From Mesorhizobium sp. M9A.F.Ca.ET.002.03.1.2 (GTDB lineage Bacteria; Pseudomonadota; Alphaproteobacteria; Rhizobiales; Rhizobiaceae): a stretch of DNA of 64,000 bases. Numbering within the stretch: position 1 is the stretch's first letter; each line of letters starts with the position of its first letter. Location: contig NZ_CP034443.1 in NCBI RefSeq assembly GCF_003952365.1, positions 3,217,001 through 3,281,000 on the forward strand. Direction: 5' to 3'. The position numbers and the translations under genes are program-made. The notes beneath the pieces were generated by a model. It did no database searches, had not been told where the DNA came from, and saw only the letters and a program-made list of their open reading frames with translations. Of the stretch, positions 36,115 to 44,507 are shown piece by piece.

Positions 36115-37830
36115 TCAGATGACGAACAGCCAGTTGGCCAGCAGCATCACCACGACGCCGGCGATCAGTGTCAGGTAGGGCAGGATTCCCGCCTTGCGGG
36201 CCGTAAGATCGGTCGACTTCATGCCGAGATCGGCCAGCATATGGTCGGGAAACCTGCCGCCGTCCTGGATGTAATGCCGGAAGCAGAACACCGGGATGAT
36301 CAGGGCAGCGGTGATCAGCCCGGCCCATAGCGCCATCGGGTTCCAGACCTTGGCGCCGGCGCCCATGAAGATCGCGTTGACATAGGCAAAGATGGCGCCG
36401 AGGCCGAGCAGCCAGCTCGGTGCTTTCCACGGCCGCGCGATATGGCCGTTATCGATGCGGTGGATCCAGCCGGCATTGAGGTTGAGGAAGTTGAAGATGA
36501 TGTAGCCGCAGTTCGACACGGCGAGGATGAAGAAGAAGCTCGTCGCGTCGGCCGAGGCGATGGCCAGCACGATCAGGTTGAAGATCAGGTCGGTCCACAT
36601 GGCCCGCGTCGGCGCGCCGTGCTCGTTGACGTGACTGAGATAGCGCGGCAGCCAGCCATCGACGGAGCCCTGATAGAGCGTGCGCGAAGAACCCGCCATC
36701 GCCGTCATGATGCACAGCACCAGTGCCAGGATCATCAGCATCACCAGCAGGCTATGGATCAGCTGTCCGCCGCCGACCATGCCGGCCAAGGCATCGGCAA
36801 CACCGGAGCCGTCGACGATCGGGGTGGCCAGCATGCCGTTCAAGCCGAGCACGCCCTGGAAGGTGAACGGCACGAGGATGAACAGCAGCATGCACAGCAG
36901 GCCGGAATAGAAGATCGCCTTGAACGTGTCGGTGCCGGGATTCTTGAACTCGGAGGTGTAGCAGACGGCGGTCTCGAAGCCGTAGGTCGACCAGGCGGCG
37001 ATGAACATGCCGCCAAGCACCAGCGTCCAGCCGGCGATGTTCCAGGCGCCGGGCTCGGGCGCATAGGCGGCCGCCAGCGGCACCAGCGGCGAGAAATTCG
37101 CCCAGTTGATCTGGCCGGTGACGATCGGCACGACGCCGACGATCAGCATCGGGATGATGACGAACAGGCCGATATATTTTTGCACATTGGCCGTGCCCAG
37201 GATGCCGCGATGCTGGATGGAGAAGATGATCAGCATCAGCACCGCGCCGATGAAGAAGGTGGCGTTGAAGGTGAAGGAGACCGGGCCCAGCGTGTGACCG
37301 TAGAGCGTCCAGTTGCGGATCGCCGGCGTGGCGGCCGCCGTCACCGCGGCAATCGCGTCGGCGGCACTGGTTCCGGCATGGGCCGCGATATACGCGGCGA
37401 CTTCCGGCGAGGCGTCGCTAAACAGCGGCACCGGCGCCAGTGCGTTGAGGATATAGGCGGCGGCGATCGAACAGCCGAGCGACAGCACCGGCGACCAGGC
37501 GAACCAGTTGCACCAGACCGAGAGCGGCGCGATGAACTTGGAGTAACGCAGCCATGCGGTGGCGCCGTAGACCGAGGCGCCGCCGGATTTGTTCGGGAAC
37601 AGGCCGGCGATCTCCGCATAGGTGAAGGATTGCAGGAAGCCCATGACCATGGACGCGGTCCAGATCAGGAAGGCCAGCGTTCCGGTCGTGCCGGCAATGC
37701 CGCCGATCGAAAACAGGACAAGGGCGGGAACGCCGCTCGCCACCCAGAAGGCGCCGCGCCAGTTGATGTTCCGCTGCAACTGCCCTTCGGCAGGCTGCTC
37801 CAGGACAGTGGTTATCGTGCTCATATGCAT
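36115..37830 (-). CDS. APC-superfamily amino acid/amine permease
   Basis: Integral membrane transporter of 571 residues with about 12-14 helices. The first helices (FWVASGVPALVLFSIGGIAG, then TYAEIAGLFPNKSGGASVYG) show the APC fold signature, and SSRTLYQGSVDGWLPRYLSHVNEHGAPTRA is the conserved loop of GabP/YfnA-like members. It is long for the family because of an insert around 150-195. The ATG at 37830 is preferred; the frame continues upstream without a ribosome site. It borders the methylated-amine cluster and shares its promoter motif, so it may import a methylated amine, gamma-glutamylmethylamide or glutamate. No direct evidence for the substrate. Confidence 0.8.
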   Translation of the reverse strand: MHMSTITTVLEQPAEGQLQRNINWRGAFWVASGVPALVLFSIGGIAGTTGTLAFLIWTASMVMGFLQSFTYAEIAGLFPNKSGGASVYGATAWLRYSKFIAPLSVWCNWFAWSPVLSLGCSIAAAYILNALAPVPLFSDASPEVAAYIAAHAGTSAADAIAAVTAAATPAIRNWTLYGHTLGPVSFTFNATFFIGAVLMLIIFSIQHRGILGTANVQKYIGLFVIIPMLIVGVVPIVTGQINWANFSPLVPLAAAYAPEPGAWNIAGWTLVLGGMFIAAWSTYGFETAVCYTSEFKNPGTDTFKAIFYSGLLCMLLFILVPFTFQGVLGLNGMLATPIVDGSGVADALAGMVGGGQLIHSLLVMLMILALVLCIMTAMAGSSRTLYQGSVDGWLPRYLSHVNEHGAPTRAMWTDLIFNLIVLAIASADATSFFFILAVSNCGYIIFNFLNLNAGWIHRIDNGHIARPWKAPSWLLGLGAIFAYVNAIFMGAGAKVWNPMALWAGLITAALIIPVFCFRHYIQDGGRFPDHMLADLGMKSTDLTARKAGILPYLTLIAGVVVMLLANWLFVI

Positions 37831-37925
37831 GCATTCCCCATTCTTGATGTTCCCATCGGCGACAGCCGCGATTCCACGTGGCGTCGTCGCCGACGCATCC
37901 GTTGAACGATCCCGGGTGTTTCCGC

Positions 37926-37946
37926 TCAGTTGTTTTTTTTTCTTAG
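37926..37946. promoter_or_regulatory. Methylated-amine motif upstream of the APC permease
   Basis: TCAGTTGTTTTTTTTTC followed by TTAG, aligning with the tmm upstream motif (TCAGTGAAATTTGTTTCG, TTAG). It is about 95 bases before the permease start. The weakest of the five sites because the poly-T run is low in information. Confidence 0.35.
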
Positions 37947-38090
37947 CAGTGAAGATTGACCCAGCCCGCTTCCACGTCAAGCTTTTTGTGAAGCTGCGCA
38001 CATCACGTCTGTAACATACGCGTCAAACAGCCGCCGGCAGTCGGCCGACACCCGTCGCCGAGGTCGGTCGATGCCTCTTGAAAGTGGCTA

Positions 38091-40460
38091 TCAGGAGCGC
38101 GGTCTGGTCTTTTGCGGGTCGTAATGGGCGAAGGGCACGACGCGCGCCGGCAGCCGCTTGGCATGGCCGTCGAGCTTGCCGATCTCGACCTCGGTGCCGA
38201 TGGCGGCATGGGTGACGTCGAGCCTGGCCAATGCGATGGTCTTGTTCAGCACCGGCGAGCGCATGCCCGAGGTAACGACGCCGATCTGGGCGCGGCCGAC
38301 ATGGACGCAATCGCCGTGCCCGACGGCGACATTGGCGTCGATGTCGAGGCCGACCAGTTTCTTCTGCGGGTTTTCCTTGCGCCGGATCAGCGCCTCGCGG
38401 CCGATGAAATCGTCGGTCTTGGTCTTCAGCGGCACGGTGAAGCCGATGCCCGCCTCGAACGGATCGGTCTGGTCGGAAAACTCGTAAGCAGCAAAGATCA
38501 GCCCGGCCTCGATGCGCACCATGTCGAGCGCCTGCAGCCCCATCGGCTTCAGGCCGTGCGGCTGGCCGGCCTCCCAGATGGCGTCGAACACCTTTTCGGC
38601 GTCGCGCGGATGGCACCAGATCTCGTAGCCGAGTTCGCCGGTATAGCCGGTGCGCGAGACGACGACGGGAATGCCGTTCCCGCCGCCGATGCGGGCCACG
38701 GCGAAGCGGAACCATTCGAGCTCCTCGATCGACGGCTGCAGCGGCGAGGTCCAGATGATCTCCTTGAGGATGTCGCGGCTCTTCGGCCCTTGCACGGCGA
38801 CATTGTGCATCTGGTCGGTCGATGAGCGCACCAGCACGTTGAGGCCGAGTTTTGTCGCCGTTTCGCGCAGCCATTCGCCGGACAGGTCGTCGCCGCCGAC
38901 CCAGCGGAAATTGTCCTTGCCGAGCCTGAGCAGCGTGCCGTCGTCGATCATGCCGCCATGTTCGTAGCACATGGCGGAATAAACGACCTGGCCGACGCCG
39001 AGCTTCTTGACGTCGCGGGTCAGCGTGTATTGCAGCAGCGCCTCCGAATCCGGGCCGGTGACCTCGAACTTGCGCAGCGGCGACAGGTCCATGATCACGG
39101 CATCCCGCCGGCAGGCCCAGTATTCGGCGATGGCGCCTTCCTTGGCGAAGGAGTTGGCCAGCCAATAACCCCTGTACTCGACGAAATCGCGTGTGTGCTT
39201 GGCAAAGCTCGAATGAAAGGCGGTCTCGCGGGTCATTTTCGGTTCCGAATCGGGCGTCATGCGTCTGGCGATCGCTCGCGAGAATTTGTGCTGGCCGGAA
39301 TAGGTCCGCACATGGATGTCGGTCAGGTTCCAGCCATTGGCCGGCGTGGTGTCGTCGGGGCAGGCGGACGAGACGCAGACGATGTCGGCGAGCGCCCGCA
39401 GCAGCACATAGTCGCCCGGCCGCGACCATGGCTCGTCGGAAACCATGACGCCATGCGCGTCGATCGCCGTGTTGAAGAAGAAGTTGATCGCCATCCATCC
39501 GGCGCGGGGGTTCACGCCCTTGTCCGACAGCGCGCGGTTGAAATTCTCCGAGCAGTTGGGGTGGCCGGGGTAGCCGATGTCGTCGTAATATTTGGCGGCG
39601 CAGGCGAGCGCGAAGGCATCGTGCCGGCCGCACGTATCCTGCACCACCTCGACCAGCGGCTCCATGTCCTGGTCGTAGTATTTCGAATGCAGGCCGGGCA
39701 TCGGATAGCTCGAGCCCATCAGCGTGCGGGTCGTCGTCACGTCGAGCGGATGGTCGCGTCCCTTGTCCAGCTTACGCGCCGAAAAACACTGGAAATCGGT
39801 GCACTGGCGCCCGTCGACATCGATGATCTGCAGATAGTCGCCCGCCTTGACGAAATAGGATTCCGCCGTCGCCGACCGGACGCGCAGGTCGAGCACCGGA
39901 TCGGCCAGCGGATCGCCCAATTGCGATTTCGCCGCCGGGCGGATGGTGGCGCGGCGGACGATGACGCTGAGCGGCGTCGCCGTGTCGTGGCCGTCGACGA
40001 GCATCGGCCCGCCGGGGGCGGCGATGATCATCGAGCCGTCGCGGACGGCGCTGAAACCCTGTTCGGTGCCGGCCGGGGTGGAGCCGCCGAACACGCGCAC
40101 CGCCTTTGGCTGATCGAGCTGCACCTGGCGGCGCGCGAGCCCGTGGCGCAGCGCGGCGAGGCTGTCGTCACCCTCGGCCAGCAGCGCCTTGATGCCGGCG
40201 GCGTTGCTGTTCGATTTCTCGCCGAGAATACCGGGATCGGTCGCGCCGCTCTTGTCCCATGCCAAAAGTTCGCAGGCCTGGCCGCCTTCGACATTGCGCA
40301 CCGTGATGGTGTCGCCGGCTTCGACGTCGATGAGCACCGCGCCATTGCCCTGCACGGTATAACGCTCCATGCCGGCCGGCAGTGCGATCTGGCCGGGCCG
40401 CAGGATCAGGCTCGGCCGGGGCGGTCCGGCAGCTATGGCGGGGTAGGGCGACTGGCTCAT
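38091..40460 (-). CDS. tdm: Trimethylamine N-oxide demethylase (DUF1989-GcvT fusion)
   Basis: A protein of 789 residues with two domains. The N-terminal catalytic region (about 1-400) contains two DUF1989-like modules, with cysteines at 287, 303 and 367 whose 16- and 64-residue spacing agrees with the three zinc cysteines I recall for Methylocella Tdm. The C-terminal domain (about 415-789) is a GcvT/aminomethyltransferase fold (VSRTGYTGELGYEIW, then GMRSPVLNKTIALARLDV) that passes the formaldehyde to tetrahydrofolate. It converts TMAO to dimethylamine. Tmm at 57327 supplies TMAO and the Dmm cluster consumes the product. It lies downstream of mgdD on the same strand but has its own upstream motif and a 150-base gap with a palindrome. 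Confidence 0.87.
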   Translation of the reverse strand: MSQSPYPAIAAGPPRPSLILRPGQIALPAGMERYTVQGNGAVLIDVEAGDTITVRNVEGGQACELLAWDKSGATDPGILGEKSNSNAAGIKALLAEGDDSLAALRHGLARRQVQLDQPKAVRVFGGSTPAGTEQGFSAVRDGSMIIAAPGGPMLVDGHDTATPLSVIVRRATIRPAAKSQLGDPLADPVLDLRVRSATAESYFVKAGDYLQIIDVDGRQCTDFQCFSARKLDKGRDHPLDVTTTRTLMGSSYPMPGLHSKYYDQDMEPLVEVVQDTCGRHDAFALACAAKYYDDIGYPGHPNCSENFNRALSDKGVNPRAGWMAINFFFNTAIDAHGVMVSDEPWSRPGDYVLLRALADIVCVSSACPDDTTPANGWNLTDIHVRTYSGQHKFSRAIARRMTPDSEPKMTRETAFHSSFAKHTRDFVEYRGYWLANSFAKEGAIAEYWACRRDAVIMDLSPLRKFEVTGPDSEALLQYTLTRDVKKLGVGQVVYSAMCYEHGGMIDDGTLLRLGKDNFRWVGGDDLSGEWLRETATKLGLNVLVRSSTDQMHNVAVQGPKSRDILKEIIWTSPLQPSIEELEWFRFAVARIGGGNGIPVVVSRTGYTGELGYEIWCHPRDAEKVFDAIWEAGQPHGLKPMGLQALDMVRIEAGLIFAAYEFSDQTDPFEAGIGFTVPLKTKTDDFIGREALIRRKENPQKKLVGLDIDANVAVGHGDCVHVGRAQIGVVTSGMRSPVLNKTIALARLDVTHAAIGTEVEIGKLDGHAKRLPARVVPFAHYDPQKTRPRS

Positions 40461-40490
40461 CTCGACCTTGGGTCCGAAGAAACAAGTTTG

Positions 40491-40512
40491 CCTGTACGTG
40501 AAATTATTTTAG
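40491..40512. promoter_or_regulatory. Methylated-amine motif upstream of tdm
   Basis: CCTGTACGTGAAATTATTTTAG, 30 bases before the tdm start. Its first 15 bases match the tmm upstream region (CCTGTCAGTGAAATT at 57276-57290) at all but two positions. Confidence 0.6.
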
Positions 40513-40560
40513 CAGCAAGAATAGGCAGCCGGGTCGGGTTTGGCAAGGCGAAGGTGGGGA

Positions 40561-40601
40561 CGCGCCTTCCCTTCTCCCCCAGGGGGAGAAGGGAAGGCGC
40601 G
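40561..40601. repeat. Perfect 20-bp-arm palindrome between mgdD and tdm
   Basis: CGCGCCTTCCCTTCTCCCCC and its exact reverse complement flank a single A. The CTTCTCCCCC..GGGGGAGAAG core resembles a palindromic unit common in Mesorhizobium intergenic DNA. It begins 8 bases after the mgdD stop and has no U-tract, so it may attenuate or stabilise the mgd message. Confidence 0.85.
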
Positions 40602-40608
40602 CGCAATG

Positions 40609-41253
40609 CTACGCCAATTCCTCCGAATGGCCGATCTCGACCCCATACTCGGCGCCAGCGTCCAGCATCGTGTGCCACAGGCTTTCGGCGAAGGTCGCGA
40701 ACGCCAGAAGGTTGAACACGGCCTGCCCGTCCGGCAGGTCGTTGCCGCGCCAGAGCGTGACGCTGGTGTGGTCGATCGAAGTCGCGGCGGCGGTGCCGGC
40801 GGGGAATGCCGCCGGATGCAGGTCGAGCGAAGACAGTTTGGCGAGCATGGTGCGCGCTTTCGTGCCGGAAATGGCGATCAGGGCGCGCGCATGCGACTGG
40901 TCCGACAGCGAGGCCGAAGCCGCGAACGTCCGGCCGAGCGGCTCCATCGCATGCTTGCCGCCCTTCGACAGGACGAGGAATTGGTCCGGTCCCGACCAGA
41001 TCAGCGTGGCGTCCTCAGCCTGGACCGCCTTCGGCGTCTCCGGGGCCGCCACGCCGAACCGGGCCTTGGCGGCGGTCGCCAGTTCGGCCCATCTGCCGCG
41101 CCGCGCCATAATCTGAATCAGGTCGAAATTGCGGATTTCCGTGAGCGAAATACCCGGCGCGACGTCACGCACGCCATAGGCGCCCCCGACAAGGACATGC
41201 TCCAGCGGACTGCGGGAAACCCAGGAAAAATCAGCCACGCTGGCGCCCTCCAT
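40609..41253 (-). CDS. mgdD: N-methylglutamate dehydrogenase subunit D (sarcosine oxidase gamma-like)
   Basis: SoxG-like subunit of 214 residues from MEGASVADFSW, last gene of the mgs-gmaS-mgd operon. Features are SPLEHVLVGGAYG, then DQFLVLSKGG and DQSHARALIAISGTKARTMLAKLSSLDLHPAAF, the small GcvT-like fold of heterotetrameric sarcosine oxidase gamma subunits. It overlaps the mgdC 3' end by 23 bases; a GTG at 41238 giving VADFSW is an alternative start. In the methylamine pathway it is the fourth subunit of the enzyme releasing glutamate and a one-carbon unit from N-methylglutamate. Confidence 0.82.
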   Translation of the reverse strand: MEGASVADFSWVSRSPLEHVLVGGAYGVRDVAPGISLTEIRNFDLIQIMARRGRWAELATAAKARFGVAAPETPKAVQAEDATLIWSGPDQFLVLSKGGKHAMEPLGRTFAASASLSDQSHARALIAISGTKARTMLAKLSSLDLHPAAFPAGTAAATSIDHTSVTLWRGNDLPDGQAVFNLLAFATFAESLWHTMLDAGAEYGVEIGHSEELA

Positions 41254-44215
41254 CCGGATCGTAGAAGACGGGATTGCACAGTTCGACGTCATAGTCCTCG
41301 CCGCGCAGCGGATCATGCGCGTGGACGATCTCGCCGATGCGCTCGCGGCCGCGCTCGACAAGCGCGAGCCCGATCCACTGGTCGAGCGTCGGCGAGAAGC
41401 AGACCGAGGTGACATAGCCCTGGTCGTTGTCGGGGCCGGGTGTCTCACCCCCGGGAATAATATGCGCGCCGGAGCGCAGGCGGCGCGCCTTGTCGGTCGG
41501 CTTGATACCGACAACGACCTGCCGATCCGCTGCCGCCAGCGCCTCGCGTCCGGCCATGACTCGGCCCACAAAATCCTTCTTGGTCGACATCATCTTGGCC
41601 AGGCCGAGATCGGCGGCTGTTGTGGTGCCGCTCAGTTCCGGCCCGGCGACATGGCCCTTTTCGATGCGCATGACGCCGAGCGCCTCGGTGCCGTAGGGCG
41701 TCACGCCGAATGGTTTGCCGGCCAGCATCAGGTTGCGCACCAGCGCGTCGCCGTAGCGGGCCGGGACCGATATCTCGAACGCCATCTCGCCCGAGAACGA
41801 GATGCGGAACAGCCGTGCCTTGATGCCGCCGCGAAGTGCCACTTCCCGCGCCCCCATGAACGGAAACCCCTCGTTCGACAGGTCCTCGGCCGGATCGACG
41901 ATTTCCCTGAGCAGGTCCCGCGCCTTCGGCCCGGCGACCGAGAATTGCGCCCACTGGTCGGAGACGGAGGTCAGCTGCACGTCGAATTCCGGAAACAGCA
42001 CCTGCCGGCAGAATTCGAGGTGCTGCATCACCGGGCCGGCCTTGGCGGTCGTGGTGGTCAGGAAATAATGGTCCTCGGCCAGGCGCGAGGTGGTGCCGTC
42101 GTCATAGACGATGCCGTCCTCGCGCAGCATCAGCCCGTAGCGCGCTTTTCCCACGGCAAGACTGGAGAAGGTGTTGATGTAGACGCGGTCGAGGAAGGTG
42201 CCGGCATCCGGGCCGTGCACGTCGATCTTGCCGAGCGTCGAGACGTCGCAGAAGCCGACGCCGGAGCGCACCGCCTTGACCTCGCGGGTGACCGAAACCA
42301 GCCAGTCCTTCTCGCCGGCGCGCGGATACCATTGCGCGCGCTTCCACAGGCCGGTGTCGACGAAGATGGCGCCCTGCTCGGCTGCCCAGTGATGCGACGG
42401 CGTCAGCCTTGTCGCATGGAAGTTCTCGTCACGATGATGGCCGGCGAAGGCGCCGATGGCGACCGGCACATAGGGCGGACGGTAGATCGTCGTACCGGTC
42501 TCGGGGATGGATTTGCCTGATACCGCCGCCATGATGGCGAGACCGGCGACGTTCGAGGTCTTGCCCTGGTCTGTGGCCATGCCGAGCGTCGTGTAGCGCT
42601 TCAGGTGCTCGACCGATTCGAAGCCTTCGCGCTGCGCCAGCTCGATGTCCGAAGCGGTGACGTCGTGCTGATAGTCGACGAAGGCTTTTCCCTTGCCGGC
42701 GACGTGCCAGAGCGGGGTCAGCGAAAACGCTTCGTCGTCGGCGACCGGCGGCGTGCCGGCATTGCCACCGCGCCCGGCGCTCTGCGCCGCCGCGGCACCC
42801 GCGGCAAACCCTTGGCTCAGGCAGGCGCCAAGCCCGAAGGCGCCATTGGCGGCACCCGCGGCCGCCATGCCCGGAGGGGCGCTGTCCGGCACGAAGGCCG
42901 AAATATCGTCCTGCCACTTCGGCCGGCCGCGATGATAGGAGGTCAGCCCGACCGCCGGGTTCCAGCCACCGGAAACGGCAAGCCCGTCGGCTTCGACTTC
43001 GGCGCGCGCGCCGCCTGTCAGCGACACCGCGATTTTCCGGACGCCGTCCTTGCCGCCCTCGACCCCGGCGACCGACCCGTTCAGCACGGGAAAGCCGGCT
43101 TTGGTCGCCAGCGCGCGATGCGCGGCGGATACATCCGGACGCGCATCGACGACAGCCGCGATCTGCAATCCGGCACGCAGCGCGGTCTCCACCGTGCGCC
43201 AGCCGTCCGCATTGTTGGTGAACAGCGCGATGCGCCGTGCCGGCGTCGCCGCGTAGCGTTCGACATAGCTCCGCATCGCCGAAGCCATCATCACCCCGGG
43301 CGTGTCGTTGCCGGCAAAGACGATGGGCCGTTCGATGGCGCCGGCGGCAACGATCGAGCGTCTGGCCACGATCCGCCACAGCCGCTGGCGCACCTGGTGC
43401 TGCGGCGGCGAGGGCAGGTGGTCGTTGACCCGTTCGATCGCGCCATAGGTGCCGCCGTCATAGACGCCGAACAGCGTCGTGCGGGTCATGATGCGGACAT
43501 CGGGGAGTGCTGCGAGCTCGCCCAGCGTGCGCGTAATCCACTCCGCTGCCGGCACGCCGTCGATCGTGCCGCCGTCCGAGAGCAGCCGGCCGCCGGGGAC
43601 AAAATCCTCCTCGCACAGGATGACGCGGGCGCCGCCGCGCGCGGCGGCAAGGGCGGCCGCAAGCCCGGCCGGGCCGGAGCCGGCGATCAGCACGTCGCAA
43701 TGCGCCCAGGCCTTGTCGTAATGGTCGGGATCGGCGACGCCCGCGGCGCGTCCGAGGCCGGCGGCGCGGCGGATCGCCGGCTCGTAGATCGCCTCCCAGA
43801 ATTTCGCCGGCCACATGAAGGTCTTGTAGTAGAAGCCTGCGACGAAGATCGGCGCAAACAGCTGGTTCACCGCCATCAGATCGTGGCGCAGCGACGGCCA
43901 GCGGTTCTGGCTGGCCGCTTCGAGCCCGTCATAAAGTTCTGCCGTCGTTGCCTTGGTGTTCGGCTCTCGCCGCGCGCCTGTGCGCAGTTCGACCAGCGCG
44001 TTGGGCTCTTCCGAACCAGCGGTCAGGATGCCGCGCGGCCGATGGTATTTGAACGAGCGGCCGACCAGCTTGACGCCGTTGGCGATCAGTGCGGAGGCGA
44101 GCGTATCGCCCTGGAAGCCGGCAAAGATCTTGCCGTCAAAGCTAAAGTTCAGCGGCGCAGAACGGTCGATGAGGCCGCCGTTTGCCAGCCGGTGTGTCTG
44201 CGGGCTGCCGACCAT
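41231..44215 (-). CDS. mgdC: N-methylglutamate dehydrogenase subunit C (sarcosine oxidase alpha-like)
   Basis: A protein of 994 residues, the size of sarcosine oxidase alpha. The N-terminal domain has FKYHRPRGILTAGSEEPNAL of the Fer2-like alpha-subunit fold. A dinucleotide-binding region follows (DVLIAGSGPAGLAAALAAARGG, about 173), then pyridine-nucleotide disulphide-type segments with WNPAVGLTSYHRGRP. The C-terminal half (from about 610) is a GcvT-like folate domain (FCDVSTLGKIDVHGPDAG). It takes electrons from N-methylglutamate oxidation and transfers the methylene to folate. The start overlaps the mgdB stop (GTGATG); a GTG three bases earlier is possible. Confidence 0.88.
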   Translation of the reverse strand: MVGSPQTHRLANGGLIDRSAPLNFSFDGKIFAGFQGDTLASALIANGVKLVGRSFKYHRPRGILTAGSEEPNALVELRTGARREPNTKATTAELYDGLEAASQNRWPSLRHDLMAVNQLFAPIFVAGFYYKTFMWPAKFWEAIYEPAIRRAAGLGRAAGVADPDHYDKAWAHCDVLIAGSGPAGLAAALAAARGGARVILCEEDFVPGGRLLSDGGTIDGVPAAEWITRTLGELAALPDVRIMTRTTLFGVYDGGTYGAIERVNDHLPSPPQHQVRQRLWRIVARRSIVAAGAIERPIVFAGNDTPGVMMASAMRSYVERYAATPARRIALFTNNADGWRTVETALRAGLQIAAVVDARPDVSAAHRALATKAGFPVLNGSVAGVEGGKDGVRKIAVSLTGGARAEVEADGLAVSGGWNPAVGLTSYHRGRPKWQDDISAFVPDSAPPGMAAAGAANGAFGLGACLSQGFAAGAAAAQSAGRGGNAGTPPVADDEAFSLTPLWHVAGKGKAFVDYQHDVTASDIELAQREGFESVEHLKRYTTLGMATDQGKTSNVAGLAIMAAVSGKSIPETGTTIYRPPYVPVAIGAFAGHHRDENFHATRLTPSHHWAAEQGAIFVDTGLWKRAQWYPRAGEKDWLVSVTREVKAVRSGVGFCDVSTLGKIDVHGPDAGTFLDRVYINTFSSLAVGKARYGLMLREDGIVYDDGTTSRLAEDHYFLTTTTAKAGPVMQHLEFCRQVLFPEFDVQLTSVSDQWAQFSVAGPKARDLLREIVDPAEDLSNEGFPFMGAREVALRGGIKARLFRISFSGEMAFEISVPARYGDALVRNLMLAGKPFGVTPYGTEALGVMRIEKGHVAGPELSGTTTAADLGLAKMMSTKKDFVGRVMAGREALAAADRQVVVGIKPTDKARRLRSGAHIIPGGETPGPDNDQGYVTSVCFSPTLDQWIGLALVERGRERIGEIVHAHDPLRGEDYDVELCNPVFYDPDGGRQRG

Positions 44216-44490
44216 CACGCGCCAGCCTTGGCGGCGCCAACGCCCGCCGCTGGATCGACCGAGGAAATCTCATGCGTCAGCGTGTTGCGGGTGATCTTCA
44301 GCCAGGCCCGGCAGCCGCCGCCATGGTACCAGTACTCGCTCGTCCCGCCGGCAACATTGTCGCGCAGGTAGACGTAGTCGAAGACCTCGTCTTGCGATGC
44401 GCCGGCCGCCGGGCGCACCGGCTTGGCGTCGCCCAGATAGGTGAACTCGCCGAGTTCGCGTTCGCCGCAGAAGGGACAGACAATACGCAT
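44215..44490 (-). CDS. mgdB: N-methylglutamate dehydrogenase subunit B (sarcosine oxidase delta-like)
   Basis: Small zinc-binding subunit of 91 residues. CPFCGERELGEF supplies two cysteines at 5 and 8, and WYHGGGCRAWL supplies the later histidine and cysteine, the Cys-Cys-His-Cys set of SoxD. The sequence FDYVYLRDNVAGGTSEYW is characteristic. It lies between the beta-like and alpha-like subunits, as in sarcosine oxidase and N-methylglutamate dehydrogenase operons. Confidence 0.9.
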   Translation of the reverse strand: MRIVCPFCGERELGEFTYLGDAKPVRPAAGASQDEVFDYVYLRDNVAGGTSEYWYHGGGCRAWLKITRNTLTHEISSVDPAAGVGAAKAGA

Positions 44491-44507
44491 GCTCTTCTAG
44501 ACCGCTT

